A stretch of 64,000 bases of DNA from Catenuloplanes niger (GCF_031458255.1 NZ_JAVDYC010000001.1:7860501-7924500), one strand, 5' to 3'. Counted from the stretch's first letter, positions 43,822 through 52,706 are shown. Notes: a model not told the origin generated them from the sequence alone. A program made the numbers and translations.

Positions 43822-44492
43822 CGCGGCCGCCGCAGCACGAAGCCGACGCCGTGCACGGTGTGGATCAGCTTCGGGTCGCCGGTGTCGATCTTGCGGCGGA
43901 GGTAGCTGATGTACGTGTCGACGATGCTGGTCTCGCCGCCGAAGTCGTACCGCCACACGTCGGTCAGGATGTCGGCCTTGGTGAGCACCCGCCCCGCGTG
44001 CCGCATCAGGTGATGCAGCAGCCGGAACTCGGTCGGGGACAGCCGCACCGGCGCGCCGCGCAGCGTCACCGTCATCCCGGCCGGGTCCAGTTCCAGCTCG
44101 CCGACGGTCAGCGTGTCGGCCGCGGACCCGCCGGTGCGGCGCAGCACCGCGCGGATCCGGGCCAGCAGCTCCTGCAGGTCGAACGGCTTCGTCACGTAGT
44201 CGTCGCCGCCCAGCGTCAGCCCGTGCACCTTGTCGGCCGGCGCGTCCCGGGCGGTCAGGAACAGCACCGGCACCCGGGTCCCGCCGTCCCGCAGCCGCCG
44301 GACCACCTCGAACCCGTCCAGGTCCGGCAGCATCACGTCCAGCAGCACCAGGTCCGGCGGCTCGCGGCGGGCCGCGTCCAGCGCCTCCGCCGCGGTCGCC
44401 GCGGACGACACCGAGAAACCGGCGAATCGCAGCGTGGCGGCCAGCAACTCGCGCACGGTCGGCTCGTCGTCGACCACCAGCAGGCTCTCCAT
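43818..44492 (-). CDS. OmpR-family response regulator
   Basis: Receiver domain with acidic pocket (LLVVDDEPTVREL) and phospho-acceptor Asp in LVLLDVMLPDLDGFEV, the conserved Lys in YVTKPFDLQELL, and a C-terminal winged-helix DNA-binding domain (VRLSPTEFRLLHHLMRHAGRVLTKADILTDVW). It overlaps the downstream kinase gene by four bases and follows the ABC permease gene with a three-base gap. It probably controls the ABC genes with which it is cotranscribed. Confidence 0.93.
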   Translation of the reverse strand: MESLLVVDDEPTVRELLAATLRFAGFSVSSAATAAEALDAARREPPDLVLLDVMLPDLDGFEVVRRLRDGGTRVPVLFLTARDAPADKVHGLTLGGDDYVTKPFDLQELLARIRAVLRRTGGSAADTLTVGELELDPAGMTVTLRGAPVRLSPTEFRLLHHLMRHAGRVLTKADILTDVWRYDFGGETSIVDTYISYLRRKIDTGDPKLIHTVHGVGFVLRRPR

Positions 44493-44495
44493 CCG

Positions 44496-45248
44496 TCAAG
44501 CATCCCGCGTGCGGAACACCCCGTAGGACAGTGCCAGCAGCACCGCGATCGTCGCGTACATCAGGCCGAGCCCCTGGTACGGCCCGAGCAGCGCGGGGTC
44601 CGGCACGGTCGACGCGATCTGCTGCCCGGCCATCGTCGGCCACCACTTGGCGAACCACGGCGGCAGCGCACCGGCCAGCAGCGGCGCGACCAGCACCATC
44701 GCCACCAGCGCGGCGAACCCGCCCGCGGTCGCCCGGAACAGCGCGCCGAACGCCACGCCGCACAGCGCCACCCCGGCCAGCCACACCGCGGTGCCGGCGA
44801 TCGCCCGCAGCACGCCCGGGTCGGTCAGCGCGGCCTGCGGCGCCCCGGCCCCGCCGAGCTGCGCCTGGCCGGCCACGAACGTGCCGAGCGCCATCACCGC
44901 GCCGATCGCCAGCCCGGCGAGCCCGGTCACGGCGGCCTTCGCGGCCAGCAGCCGGCCCCGCCGCGGCACCGCCCACAGGCTGGTGCGGATCATGCCGCTG
45001 GCGTACTCGGACGTCACCGACAGCACGCCGAGCGCGCCGACCGCGAGCGGCGCCAGGATGAACAGGCCGAACAGGCTGGACGCGACCGGGTCGAAGCCGT
45101 CCGCCGGCGCGTCCGCCCAGACCGTGCCGAAGCGGCGGGCGACCAGCGTGCCGAGCCCGACCGCGAGGAGGACCGCGACCACCACGGTCGCGGGCGTGGA
45201 CCGCAGACTGCGCATCTTCGTCCACTCGGAACGCAGCGTGCCGATCAT
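44496..45248 (-). CDS. ABC-2-type transporter permease
   Basis: The 250-residue protein begins IGTLRSEWTKMRSLRSTPATVVVAVLLAVGLGTL, the usual start of ABC-2 permeases in which a cytosolic helix leads into the first membrane segment. Six hydrophobic helices follow. SVTSEYASGMIRTSLWAVPRRGRLLAAKA is the conserved cytosolic coupling loop. It overlaps the end of the ATPase gene by four bases (ATGA at 45245-45248). Confidence 0.9.
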   Translation of the reverse strand: MIGTLRSEWTKMRSLRSTPATVVVAVLLAVGLGTLVARRFGTVWADAPADGFDPVASSLFGLFILAPLAVGALGVLSVTSEYASGMIRTSLWAVPRRGRLLAAKAAVTGLAGLAIGAVMALGTFVAGQAQLGGAGAPQAALTDPGVLRAIAGTAVWLAGVALCGVAFGALFRATAGGFAALVAMVLVAPLLAGALPPWFAKWWPTMAGQQIASTVPDPALLGPYQGLGLMYATIAVLLALSYGVFRTRDA

Positions 45249-46147
45249 GCGGTGAACTCCAGACTTCCGGCGGTCAGGTTCATGAACGCGTCCTCCAGCG
45301 AGACCCGGCGCGGGCTCAGCTCGGCCAGCGCGACGCCGTGCCGGGCCGCGACCGCACCGACCGCGGCCGCGTCCGTCCCGTGCACGATCAGCGCGCCGTC
45401 CGGGGCCGTCTCCACGCTCGCGGCGCCGAGCAGCGCGGCCAGCCGCTCCGGCTCGGCCGTGCGGACCAGCACGCCGGGCGCGGCCGCGTCGCGCAGGAAG
45501 TCGTCGAGCGGGCGGTCCGCGATCAGCCGGCCGCGGCCGATCACGATCAGGTGGTCCGCGGTCAGCGCCATCTCGCTCATCAGGTGGCTGGAGACGAGCA
45601 CGGTGCGGCCCTCCGCGGCGTACCCGCGCATCAGGGTCCGGATCCAGCGGATCCCCTCCGGGTCCAGGCCGTTCACCGGCTCGTCGAAGATCAGCACGGG
45701 TGGGTCGCCGAGCAGCGCGGCCGCGACGCCGAGGCGCTGGCTCATGCCGAGCGACATGCCACCGGCCCGGCGCCGGCTCGCGCCGGCCAGACCCACCAGT
45801 TCCAGCACCTCGTCCACGCGGCGGGCCGGCAGGTGGTTGCTCTCCGCGAGACAGAGCAGGTGGTGGTACGCCGTGCGCCCCGGGTGCGCGGCCCGGGCGT
45901 CGAGGAGCGCGCCCACCGTACCCATCGGCGCGGTGTGGTCCCGGAAGGGTTTTCCGCCGACGGTCACGGTGCCGGACGACGGCGCGTCCAGCCCGAGCAT
46001 CATCCGCATCGTGGTGGTCTTGCCGGCGCCGTTCGGCCCCAGGAAGCCGGTCACCCGGCCCGGTTCGACGGTGAACGTCAGATCGTCGACGGCGTGGATC
46101 GCGCCGTACCGCTTGGTGAGGCCGTTTGCCTCGATCCGCAGGCTCAT
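45245..46147 (-). CDS. ABC transporter ATP-binding protein
   Basis: The 300-residue ATPase has Walker A (GFLGPNGAGKTTT), a Q-loop region, a signature segment MSLGMSQRLGVAAALL (MSQR in place of LSGGQ, as in the bacitracin/lantibiotic type), Walker B (PPVLIFDEPVNGLDPEG) and the H-loop (LVSSHLMSEM). The C-terminal extension is the usual one for drug or peptide export ATPases. I chose ATG 46147. It is the first gene of a four-gene operon: ATPase, permease, response regulator, kinase. That order suggests export or detoxification of a membrane-active compound under control of the two-component pair. Confidence 0.92.
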   Translation of the reverse strand: MSLRIEANGLTKRYGAIHAVDDLTFTVEPGRVTGFLGPNGAGKTTTMRMMLGLDAPSSGTVTVGGKPFRDHTAPMGTVGALLDARAAHPGRTAYHHLLCLAESNHLPARRVDEVLELVGLAGASRRRAGGMSLGMSQRLGVAAALLGDPPVLIFDEPVNGLDPEGIRWIRTLMRGYAAEGRTVLVSSHLMSEMALTADHLIVIGRGRLIADRPLDDFLRDAAAPGVLVRTAEPERLAALLGAASVETAPDGALIVHGTDAAAVGAVAARHGVALAELSPRRVSLEDAFMNLTAGSLEFTA

Positions 46148-46318
46148 GCCGATCACCCTGACAGCGCGACCTGGCGCTTCCGTCCGAGCTTCTGTGCGAA
46201 CTCTGTGCGTGCGCCCGCCGGGACGCCGCGGTCGGGCCGCTGCCACGCGACCCTGAGGGGCGGCGCCAGGGAACTCCCCGATGGTGCCGGTCCCGGCGGC
46301 TGCCTACCGTCGATGGGC

Positions 46319-47323
46319 ATGAAGGCCATCGTGCAGCAGCGGTACGGAGCGGCTCCGGCCGTGCTGGAGGTCGGTGAGGTCGCGAAGCCCGTGGCCGGAC
46401 CCGGCGACGTTCTCGTCCGTGTCCACGCGGCCGCCGTCAACGCGGCGGACTGGCACATCATGCGCGGCGACCCGTGGATCGCCCGGCTGGCAGCCCCGGA
46501 GATCTTCGGCCGGCGCGGGCCGAAGCAGCCGATCCGCGGCCGGGACATCGCGGGCGTGGTCGAGGCGGTCGGACCCGGCGTGGAGCGGTTCACGCCCGGC
46601 GACGCGGTCCACGGCGACCTCGGCGACGCCGGTGGCGCGTTCGCGGAGTACGCGGTCGCGCCGTCGACCAGTCTCGCGGCCACGCCGGCCAACCTGACGT
46701 TCACCGAGGCCGCGGCCGTGCCACTGGCCGGCAGCACCGCGCTGTACGCGCTGCGCGACCTGGCCGGCGTCCGGCCGGGACAGCGGGTGCTGGTCAACGG
46801 CGCGTCCGGCGGCGTCGGCACGTTCGCGGTGCAGATCGCGGCCGCGATCGGCGCGGAGGTCACCGGCGTGTGCAGCGGCCGGAACACGGAACTGGTCGCG
46901 TCGCTCGGCGCGACGGACGTCATCGACTACACCCGCACCGACTTCGCGGCGCTCGGCCGGCGCTGGGACGTCGTCTTCGACCTGACCGGCCGCCGGAGCC
47001 TGACGGACTGCCGGCGCGCGCTCACCCCGGCCGGCACGCTGCTGCTGGCCGGCGGCGGCGTCTTCGAGGGCGGCAGCCTGTTCGGGCCGATGGCCGTCCA
47101 GGTCCGCGGTCGGCTGCTGGCCCGGGCCGCGCGCCCGCAGCGGCTGATCCCGGTGCAGATCCGGCCGCGCGCGGCGTACCTGGACGCGTTGCGCGACCTG
47201 ATCGAGTCCGGTGCGGTCCGCCCGGTGATCGAGAAGACGTACCCGCTGACCGCCGCCGCGGAGGCGGTCCACCACCTGGAGCAGGAGCACGCGCGGGCCA
47301 AGCTGGTGCTCGCCGTGGTGTGA
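46319..47323 (+). CDS. Quinone oxidoreductase-like, NAD(P)-dependent alcohol dehydrogenase family
   Basis: A 334-residue medium-chain dehydrogenase/reductase without the structural zinc loop. It has the GroES-like N-terminus (GPGDVLVRVHAAAVNAADWHIMRG), GRDIAGVVEAVGPGVERF, the nucleotide-binding VLVNGASGGVGTFAVQIAAAIGAEVTGVCSG and the C-terminal TAAAEAVHHLEQEHARAKLVLAV. The form is that of NADPH:quinone reductases. The ATG at 46319 is preferred over ATG 46313. Confidence 0.9.
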   Translation: MKAIVQQRYGAAPAVLEVGEVAKPVAGPGDVLVRVHAAAVNAADWHIMRGDPWIARLAAPEIFGRRGPKQPIRGRDIAGVVEAVGPGVERFTPGDAVHGDLGDAGGAFAEYAVAPSTSLAATPANLTFTEAAAVPLAGSTALYALRDLAGVRPGQRVLVNGASGGVGTFAVQIAAAIGAEVTGVCSGRNTELVASLGATDVIDYTRTDFAALGRRWDVVFDLTGRRSLTDCRRALTPAGTLLLAGGGVFEGGSLFGPMAVQVRGRLLARAARPQRLIPVQIRPRAAYLDALRDLIESGAVRPVIEKTYPLTAAAEAVHHLEQEHARAKLVLAVV

Positions 47324-47392
47324 CTTCCTCAGCATCGCGCCGATCACGCCGAATTGAGGGAAAAGTACCGGCGTGAGGTAGAGGTGACTGGG

Positions 47393-48970
47393 ATGCGGTC
47401 CCTGAATATGCGCACCAGCCTGCTGGCCACGGCCGCGGTCGGGCTGGTCGTGGCTCTGGTGGTCGGTGGGCTGAGCGTGGTGCGGATGTCCGCGATCGCG
47501 GACCGCGCCGAGGCCGTCTACGACGAGGCGCTGCGGCCGCTGAGCGTGGTCCAGGACATCGAGCAGCTGATCTGGCACTCCCGGTGGGCCAGCCTGTCGA
47601 ACCTGACCGGCACCGACCCGGTGAAGGTCAAGGCCTACGCCGAGGAGACCTCGGCGATGCTCGAGCAGGTGTCGGTACGCATCGAGGAGTACGCCGGCCT
47701 GACCGTGACCGACGCGGAGCGCGCCGCGATGGCGACGTTCTCCGACGACTGGGCCGTCTACCTCGACCTGCGCCAGCAGTCCGCCGCGCTGAAGCAGGCC
47801 GGGAAGGTCGAGGAGTGGCAGGCGTTCCGCAGCAGCACGCTGAACCCGTCCATCGTCACCGCGATGGAGGACCTGACCGCGCTGAAGGAGCTGTCCCAGG
47901 CGCACGCCACCGAGACCGCCGCGGCCGCCCGGCGCACCGCCGACCAGGCACGCAACGTGATCATCATCGTGCTGGTCGCCGGCGTGGCCCTCGCCGCCGC
48001 GGTGTCGCTGCTGGTGGCGCGCGGCCTGGTCCGGCGGCTGTCCGGGCTGGAGTCGGTGCTGGCCGCGATGGCGGCCGGTGACCTGACCGAGCGCCCGGCC
48101 GACACCGCCGGTGACGAGATCGGGCGGATGTCCCGGGCCGTGCACCAGGCGAACGCGCAGATGCGCGCGGCCGTCCGCACGCTCGCGGAGGCCAGCGCCG
48201 GACTGGCCGAGCGGTCCACCGAGCTGCAGCGCGCCAGCGGCACGCTGTCCAGCAACACGGACGAGGCGTCCGGCCGGGTCAGCTCGATCGACGAGGCCGC
48301 CGGTGAGGTGACCGCCGGGGTCAGCGCGGTCGCCAGCGGCGCCGAGGAGATGGGCGCGGCGATCCGCGAGATCGCGGTCAGCGCCACCGAGGCCGCACAG
48401 GTCGCGGCGGACGCGGTCCGGGTCGCGTCGCAGGCCGAGGAGCTGATGACGAAGCTGGACACGTCCTCCGCGGAGATCGACAGCGTGGTCAAGGTGATCA
48501 CCGCGATCGCCGGTCAGACGAACCTGCTCGCGCTGAACGCCACGATCGAGGCCGCCCGCGCCGGTGAGTCCGGCAAGGGCTTCGCGGTGGTGGCCGGCGA
48601 GGTCAAGGACCTGGCGCAGGAGACCGCGAAGGCCACCGAGGAGATCAGCCGCCGGATCGAGGCGATCCAGGTGGACACGCGCACGGCGGTCGAGTCGATC
48701 TCCGGGATCGGGCAGATCATCGGCCGGATCAACGACTACCAGAACACCATCGCATCCGCCGTGGAGGAGCAGAGCGCCACCACGAACGGCATGACGTCCG
48801 ACCTGAACCGGGCCGCCGGCGGCACCTCCCAGATCAGCAGCCAGATCGGCGAGGTCGTGCAGGTGACGGCCGCGACCCGGGAGGCCGCGCACGCCACCGA
48901 GACCGCGGCCGGCGACCTGGCGCGCATCTCCGGCGAGCTGCGCACCGCCGTGGCGGGCTTCCGCTACTGA
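47393..48970 (+). CDS. Methyl-accepting chemotaxis protein
   Basis: The 525-residue receptor has an N-terminal helix ([21 protein letters not shown]), an extracytoplasmic four-helix-type sensor domain of about 150 residues, a second helix ([22 protein letters not shown]), HAMP, and a long coiled-coil signalling domain with the hairpin tip [54 protein letters not shown]. No other chemotaxis gene is close by, so it must couple to a remote Che system; motile spores of the Actinoplanes group would fit. The ATG at 47393 has GAGGTG upstream. A strong hairpin follows. Confidence 0.95.
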   Translation: MRSLNMRTSLLATAAVGLVVALVVGGLSVVRMSAIADRAEAVYDEALRPLSVVQDIEQLIWHSRWASLSNLTGTDPVKVKAYAEETSAMLEQVSVRIEEYAGLTVTDAERAAMATFSDDWAVYLDLRQQSAALKQAGKVEEWQAFRSSTLNPSIVTAMEDLTALKELSQAHATETAAAARRTADQARNVIIIVLVAGVALAAAVSLLVARGLVRRLSGLESVLAAMAAGDLTERPADTAGDEIGRMSRAVHQANAQMRAAVRTLAEASAGLAERSTELQRASGTLSSNTDEASGRVSSIDEAAGEVTAGVSAVASGAEEMGAAIREIAVSATEAAQVAADAVRVASQAEELMTKLDTSSAEIDSVVKVITAIAGQTNLLALNATIEAARAGESGKGFAVVAGEVKDLAQETAKATEEISRRIEAIQVDTRTAVESISGIGQIIGRINDYQNTIASAVEEQSATTNGMTSDLNRAAGGTSQISSQIGEVVQVTAATREAAHATETAAGDLARISGELRTAVAGFRY

Positions 48971-48997
48971 CCCCGCCGGCCACGAGGCCGGTCGTGC

Positions 48998-49035
48998 GGC
49001 GTCATGCCCGTCGTCGCGGCGACGGGCATGACGCC
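48998..49035 (+). terminator. Perfect 16-bp hairpin after the chemoreceptor gene
   Basis: GGCGTCATGCCCGTCG (48998-49013) and its exact complement (49020-49035) flank a six-base loop. It lies 28 bases past the stop. There is no U-tract, as is common for strong actinobacterial terminators. Confidence 0.75.
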
Positions 49036-49065
49036 CCGCTGTTTCCGGGGACGGTCGGCGGTCCT

Positions 49066-49131
49066 TGCGGCCTCGGTGCGTGCAGGGAGGCCGGCCAACG
49101 GCCGACCGTTGCCCGCGGGAGCGTGCGGAGG
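49066..49131 (+). repeat. Dispersed 66-bp intergenic repeat, copy A
   Basis: This stretch matches the complement of 60471-60536 at about 59 of 66 positions. The most conserved part is a 22-base block at 49084-49105 containing the self-complementary ggccggccaacggcc. Both copies are intergenic. Confidence 0.8.
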
Positions 49132-49173
49132 CCGACCCGCCGGGACGGGGTGCCGCCGCCCGTGATGTTCATG

Positions 49174-49270
49174 AAGGGACCTTCGGCGCTGGCGCTCATG
49201 AAGGGACCTCCGGCGCTGCGCTCATGAAGGGACCTTCGGCGCTGCGCTCATGAAAGGACCTTCGGCCCTG
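49174..49270. promoter_or_regulatory. Array of four DosR/DevR-like boxes
   Basis: Four near-identical elements of the form GGGACCTTCGGCGC lie at 49176-49189, 49203-49216, 49229-49242 and 49255-49268 (the last AGGACCTTCGGCCC). Each is preceded by TGAA or TCATGAA. The mycobacterial DosR palindrome is TTSGGGACTWWAGTCCCSAA, and the left half and centre agree well. Centre-to-centre spacing is 26-27 bases. The array ends 35 bases before the dosR-like start, which suggests autoregulation. Confidence 0.7.
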
Positions 49271-49303
49271 TGGTCAACCGGCGGGAGGCGGTAGAAAGGA
49301 GGG

Positions 49304-49945
49304 GTGATTCGTGTGTTCCTGCTTGACGACCACGAGGTCGTGCGTCGTGGCATCGCCGACCTGCTCGGCGCCGCCGGTGACATCGAGATCGTCGGGGAGT
49401 CCGGGCTGGCCCAGGAGGCCGCCCGGCGCATCCCCGCGCTGCGGCCCGACGTGATGATCCTCGACGGGCGGCTGCCGGACGGCAGCGGCATCGACGTGTG
49501 CCGGGACGTGCGCGCGGTCGACTCGTCGATCAAGGGCCTGATCCTGACGTCGTACGAGGACGACGAGGCGCTGTTCGCCGCGATCATGGCGGGCGCGTCC
49601 GGCTACGTGCTCAAGCAGATCCGCGGCAACGACCTGGTCGACGCGGTCCGCCGGGTGGCCCAGGGGCAGTCGCTGCTCGACCCGGCCGTCACCCAGCGCG
49701 TCCTGGAGCGCATCCGCACCGGCGTCGAGGAGCCGCACGAGCTGCGCTCGCTGACCGAACAGGAACGCCGGATCCTGGAGTACGTCGCGGAGGGCCTCAC
49801 CAACCGGGAGATCGCCGGCAAGATGTTCCTGGCGGAGAAGACCGTCAAGAACTACGTCTCCAGCGTCCTGGCCAAGCTCGGCCTGGAGCGCCGCACCCAG
49901 GCCGCCGTCCTCGCCACCCGCCTGCTGGGCGAGCACAAGCCCTGA
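49304..49945 (+). CDS. devR: DosR/DevR-like NarL-family response regulator
   Basis: The 213-residue regulator tracks mycobacterial DosR along its length: VFLLDDHEVVRRGIADLLGA, phospho-acceptor Asp54 in MILDGRLPDGSGIDVCRD, LILTSYEDDEALFAAIMAGASGYVLKQIRG and the LuxR-type DNA-binding helix in LTNREIAGKMFLAEKTVKNYVSSVLAKLGLERRTQAAVLAT, which is nearly identical to DosR. In mycobacteria DosR switches on a dormancy regulon under hypoxia, NO or CO through the haem kinases DosS and DosT. The start is GTG 49304 by family comparison, although AAAGGAGG is only one base away; GTG 49313 has better spacing. A DevS-like kinase is partly visible at the right edge of the window. Confidence 0.92.
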   Translation: MIRVFLLDDHEVVRRGIADLLGAAGDIEIVGESGLAQEAARRIPALRPDVMILDGRLPDGSGIDVCRDVRAVDSSIKGLILTSYEDDEALFAAIMAGASGYVLKQIRGNDLVDAVRRVAQGQSLLDPAVTQRVLERIRTGVEEPHELRSLTEQERRILEYVAEGLTNREIAGKMFLAEKTVKNYVSSVLAKLGLERRTQAAVLATRLLGEHKP

Positions 49946-49975
49946 GCCGCCCGCCGTTCGCCGTCCGGGACCGGT

Positions 49976-50497
49976 TCAGTCCAGGAAACGGCCGGTGAAC
50001 GCGGCGAAACGCTCGCCGTACTCCGCCTGCGCCGCCGCCACGATCGGGGCCGCGTCCGTGACCGCCGGCTCGCCGAGCCAGGCCACGAACGCCTCGTGGG
50101 AGTCCCGGTGGTCGTCGTCCTCGGCCCGGTAGTAGGTCACCCCGTCCCAGTCGACCATCGGCTCGGCGTCGAACGTCATGATCCGGAACAGCTCGCGCAG
50201 ATCGCGCGCCACCACGTGCTGGCCGCCCTCGTCGCCGAAGACCACCACCGGCAGCGTGGCGAGATCGTCGCGGTCGTCGATCCGCCACAGCGCGTAGAAC
50301 GAACCGCCACCGGTCGCCCGCGCGAACGGGATCAGCGCGCTCAGGAACTCCGGGTCCTTCGACCAGCCGGCCCGCAGCGCCGACTTGTCGTCCCAGTCGT
50401 CCAGGCCGAACCCGTCGGCGTACTCCTCGTAGCCCACCTCGTCCTGCAGGTCCTTGAGCCGGTTCAGCTCCGGCACCGGGGAATATGCACTGGTCAC
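49976..50497 (-). CDS. SUKH (SMI1/KNR4-like) protein
   Basis: A 173-residue acidic protein with a SUKH-type pattern: N-terminal helix (LNRLKDLQDEVGYEEYADGFGL), then GGGSFYALWRIDDRDDLATLPVVVFGDEGGQHVVARDLREL and a C-terminal helical part (SHEAFVAWLGEPAVTDAAPIVAAAQAEYGERF). SUKH proteins often act as immunity proteins against contact-delivered toxins. No toxin gene is nearby. It starts at GTG 50497. Confidence 0.7.
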   Translation of the reverse strand: MTSAYSPVPELNRLKDLQDEVGYEEYADGFGLDDWDDKSALRAGWSKDPEFLSALIPFARATGGGSFYALWRIDDRDDLATLPVVVFGDEGGQHVVARDLRELFRIMTFDAEPMVDWDGVTYYRAEDDDHRDSHEAFVAWLGEPAVTDAAPIVAAAQAEYGERFAAFTGRFLD

Positions 50498-50634
50498 GAC
50501 GGCCTCTCATCTGGTCGGTGCGCCCGAGCGTACGTCATCGCCCCGGCGCGCCGCGGACGATCAGCCGACCCCGCGCGGGTGGACTCGGCGCGCGCGTGTC
50601 CCGGCGCGCGGCCGCGGGATGCGACCATGGTCCG

Positions 50635-50973
50635 GTGGATCCATTGAGTCTGATCGAGACCGAACCCGGCGCCTACTCGCTGATCCTGCACGCCGGCAGC
50701 ACGCCGGTCGACGAGGTCATCGAGGAGCTCGGTCACGAGCCGAACGGCTACTTCTGGGAGGGCGTCGCCCAGCTCGTCGTCCGCGCCGACGCCCCGCACC
50801 TGGAGGGCCGGTTCCGCTACGACCCGGAGGCCGGCATGTTCTGCGCCTACGGCGCCGACCGGGCCGCGCTGGAGGAACTGGCCACCCACCTGGCCCCGGT
50901 CGCCACCGACGCGGTCCGCGCCCGCCTGCTGGTCACCGGCGCGGAGGCGCAGGGCTTCGAGTTCGACGACTGA
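50635..50973 (+). CDS. Imm51-family immunity protein
   Basis: The 112-residue protein reads GAYSLILHAGSTPVDEVIEELGHEPNGYFWEGVAQLVV early on, which matches my recollection of the Imm51 immunity family (polymorphic toxin systems), and ends with a helical ALEELATHLAPVATDAVRARLLVTG. GTG 50635 gives the family-like N-terminus. It is divergent from the SUKH gene; the two form a pair of immunity-like genes without a visible toxin. Confidence 0.72.
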   Translation: MDPLSLIETEPGAYSLILHAGSTPVDEVIEELGHEPNGYFWEGVAQLVVRADAPHLEGRFRYDPEAGMFCAYGADRAALEELATHLAPVATDAVRARLLVTGAEAQGFEFDD

Positions 50974-50988
50974 CGCCGGCGCCCGGGG

Positions 50989-51960
50989 TCAGGCCGCGAC
51001 CAGGAACTCGTGCCGGCGGGCCGGGGTCGCGGCGGTGACGGTCCAGGCGAAGCGGACGGCGGCGCCGGGCTTGAGGCAGGTGTCGCTGCGCCACTCGAAG
51101 CGGTCCAGGTCGCCGAGCGGGGTGACCGTGGCGGGCGGGTCGAGCGGGCGGTCGCCGCTCATCGAGGAGAACTCGCCGGCGACGTGCATGGCCAGGTGGC
51201 GGGGGAACTCGAGGCGCACCACCAGCTGCTTGGTGAGCCAGCGGATCTCGCGCTCGAACCAGTCGCCCCAGTGGGTCTCCGGCAGGCGGTAGCCGTACTC
51301 GACCGTGGCCCGCTCGCCCGGGTAGATCGGCTCGTGCAGCCCGAAGCGCCGGAACCGGATCGCGATGTCGCGGCGCCACTCGCTGACGCGCTCGACCTCC
51401 CAGGTGACCGGGCGGCCGTTGTACCGCGCGTAGAAGCCGAGGTCACGGTCGCTGATCGGCTGCGCGGTGTAGAGCCGCTTCGCGGCCTGGTAGTCGTCGG
51501 GGGACGCGTCCGGCGCGACGTGCGCGGGGAACCAGGTGACGGGCGCGGCCGTGCGGTTCAGCAGGTGCCGGCGGATCGAGATCTGGTAGCGCCGGTACGC
51601 CTCGTCGTAGCGGACCGAGGCCTCCTCGCGCTCCACGATCAGCTCGGACGTGCCCGGTGCCGGCAGCTCGGCCTCGCGGGCGACGATCGCGCGCCGGCCC
51701 GGGTCGGCGGGCTCGCCGTGCCGCGCCTTCGCGCAGAGCTTGAGCAGCTCACCGTCCGCACCGAGCACGGCGTCCGCGCGCATCGCGAAGTTCGGCGTGG
51801 GCGCGCAGCGACCGCTCACGATGTGGCTGACGTATGACGGGTGGAACTGCATGGCCGCGGCGAGGTCCTTGTTACTCAGGCCGCGCTTTTCTTGTAGCGT
51901 TTTGAGCGTGCTGCGGAATTCTCTTTCGTCCGCTGCCTCTCGCCACCCAAGATCAGTCAT
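50989..51960 (-). CDS. XRE-family HTH regulator with a large C-terminal domain
   Basis: The N-terminus holds an XRE-type helix-turn-helix (FRSTLKTLQEKRGLSNKDLAAAMQFHPSYVSHIVSGRCAP). The remaining 230 residues form an unidentified domain (with RRYQISIRRHLLNRTAAPVTWFPAHVAP and HWGDWFEREIRWLTKQLVVRLEFP) that may sense a ligand. It is a common actinobacterial layout. ATG 51960 has AGGAGGTGG eight bases upstream. The target is unknown. Confidence 0.8.
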   Translation of the reverse strand: MTDLGWREAADEREFRSTLKTLQEKRGLSNKDLAAAMQFHPSYVSHIVSGRCAPTPNFAMRADAVLGADGELLKLCAKARHGEPADPGRRAIVAREAELPAPGTSELIVEREEASVRYDEAYRRYQISIRRHLLNRTAAPVTWFPAHVAPDASPDDYQAAKRLYTAQPISDRDLGFYARYNGRPVTWEVERVSEWRRDIAIRFRRFGLHEPIYPGERATVEYGYRLPETHWGDWFEREIRWLTKQLVVRLEFPRHLAMHVAGEFSSMSGDRPLDPPATVTPLGDLDRFEWRSDTCLKPGAAVRFAWTVTAATPARRHEFLVAA

Positions 51961-52199
51961 GACTACGCCCACCTCCTGCTCAGACAACGAGTATTGCCAC
52001 GATTACAGGTGGGGCGCAACCCTCTGTCTGAGGTACGGTTCAGGCGGTTCCGGATCAAGCGTTCTAGCTGGGAAAACGGGGGTGTGCGGTGCCGCGATCA
52101 GCCAGGTGGCAGATTGCTGGTGAGCACAACGGATAATCGCTTTGAGGCGTCTGGCGGACGACCACCACGCAAATTGATATGCAATTAATCGCCCTTTTC

Positions 52200-52544
52200 T
52201 TATTCGATCGGCGCGCCGCCGTACCCGATTTCGTTGCCCTCCGGGTCGACATAGGTGATCTTTCGGACACCGTTGTCGTAGGTCTCCCGCTTCACCGGCT
52301 CCAGGCCCCGCGACGAGATTCCCGCGACGGTCGCGTCGAGGTCGTCCACGAACAGCGTGTGCGCCGCCCGCCCGGCCCGCTCCGGGAGCAGCTCCACGTA
52401 GACGAACCGGTGCTCGGCCAGCTCCCACACCGCCTCGGTGTCGTTCGGGAAGAACTGGGGCGGTGTACCGAAGAGTCGCTCGTACCAGTCGAGCGCCACG
52501 GGGAGGTCACGGACGAAGACACCGGCGAACAGATCAAGGGCCAT
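52200..52544 (-). CDS. VOC-family (glyoxalase/bleomycin-resistance-like) protein
   Basis: A 114-residue vicinal oxygen chelate domain: LFAGVFVRDLPVALDWYERLFGTPPQFFPNDTEAVWEL, HTLFVDDLDATVAGISSRGLEP and the last strand ITYVDPEGNEIGYGGAP with the metal-site Glu. Such proteins range from dioxygenases to drug-binding proteins, and the function here cannot be told. I prefer ATG 52544; a GTG at 52550 is also possible. No ribosome binding site is evident, which may mean leaderless translation. Confidence 0.82.
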   Translation of the reverse strand: MALDLFAGVFVRDLPVALDWYERLFGTPPQFFPNDTEAVWELAEHRFVYVELLPERAGRAAHTLFVDDLDATVAGISSRGLEPVKRETYDNGVRKITYVDPEGNEIGYGGAPIE

Positions 52545-52602
52545 CGGCACAGGTTAATGGGGAGCGGCCGCCCGGGCGAGGACCGCACGCGCCGCGTCGG
52601 TG

Positions 52603-52706
52603 CGGCCCGGCGGCCCGGCGGCCCGGCGGCTCTGCGGCCCGGCGGCCCGGCGGCTCTGCGGCCCGGCGGCTCTGCGGCCCCGCGGCTCGGCGGCCCGGCC
52701 GGCTCG
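52603..52706 (+). repeat. GC-only simple repeat (cggcccggcggctctg-like units)
   Basis: The stretch is built of 10-bp cggcccggcg and 16-bp cggcggctctgcggcc variants. It contains almost no A and lies between a VOC gene and a serine hydrolase gene. It encodes nothing convincing in either direction. Confidence 0.7.

Larger units (their letters stand above)
48971..49303. other. Intergenic region: terminator, dispersed repeat and DosR-box array
   Basis: No gene is present. From left to right it holds a large hairpin (48998-49035), copy A of a 66-bp dispersed repeat (49066-49131) and four DosR-like boxes (49176-49268), then the ribosome binding site of the dosR-like gene. Confidence 0.8.

Noticed and set aside
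44496-45225. Extension of the histidine kinase frame up to 45225 as one 902-residue fusion
   Set aside because: The extra part is an off-frame reading of the response regulator and permease genes; the true start at 43821 overlaps the regulator stop by ATGA.
49171-49270. Possible CRISPR-like array or small ORFs (MKGP repeats)
   Set aside because: The unit is short (26-27 bp including spacer), spacers are not unique, and the palindromic core matches a DosR-type site in front of a dosR-like gene, so regulatory sites explain it better.
52603-52706. CRISPR or coding repeat in the GC-only tract
   Set aside because: Units are low complexity without conserved repeat-spacer structure, and frames through it are simple Gly/Pro/Arg/Ala runs.
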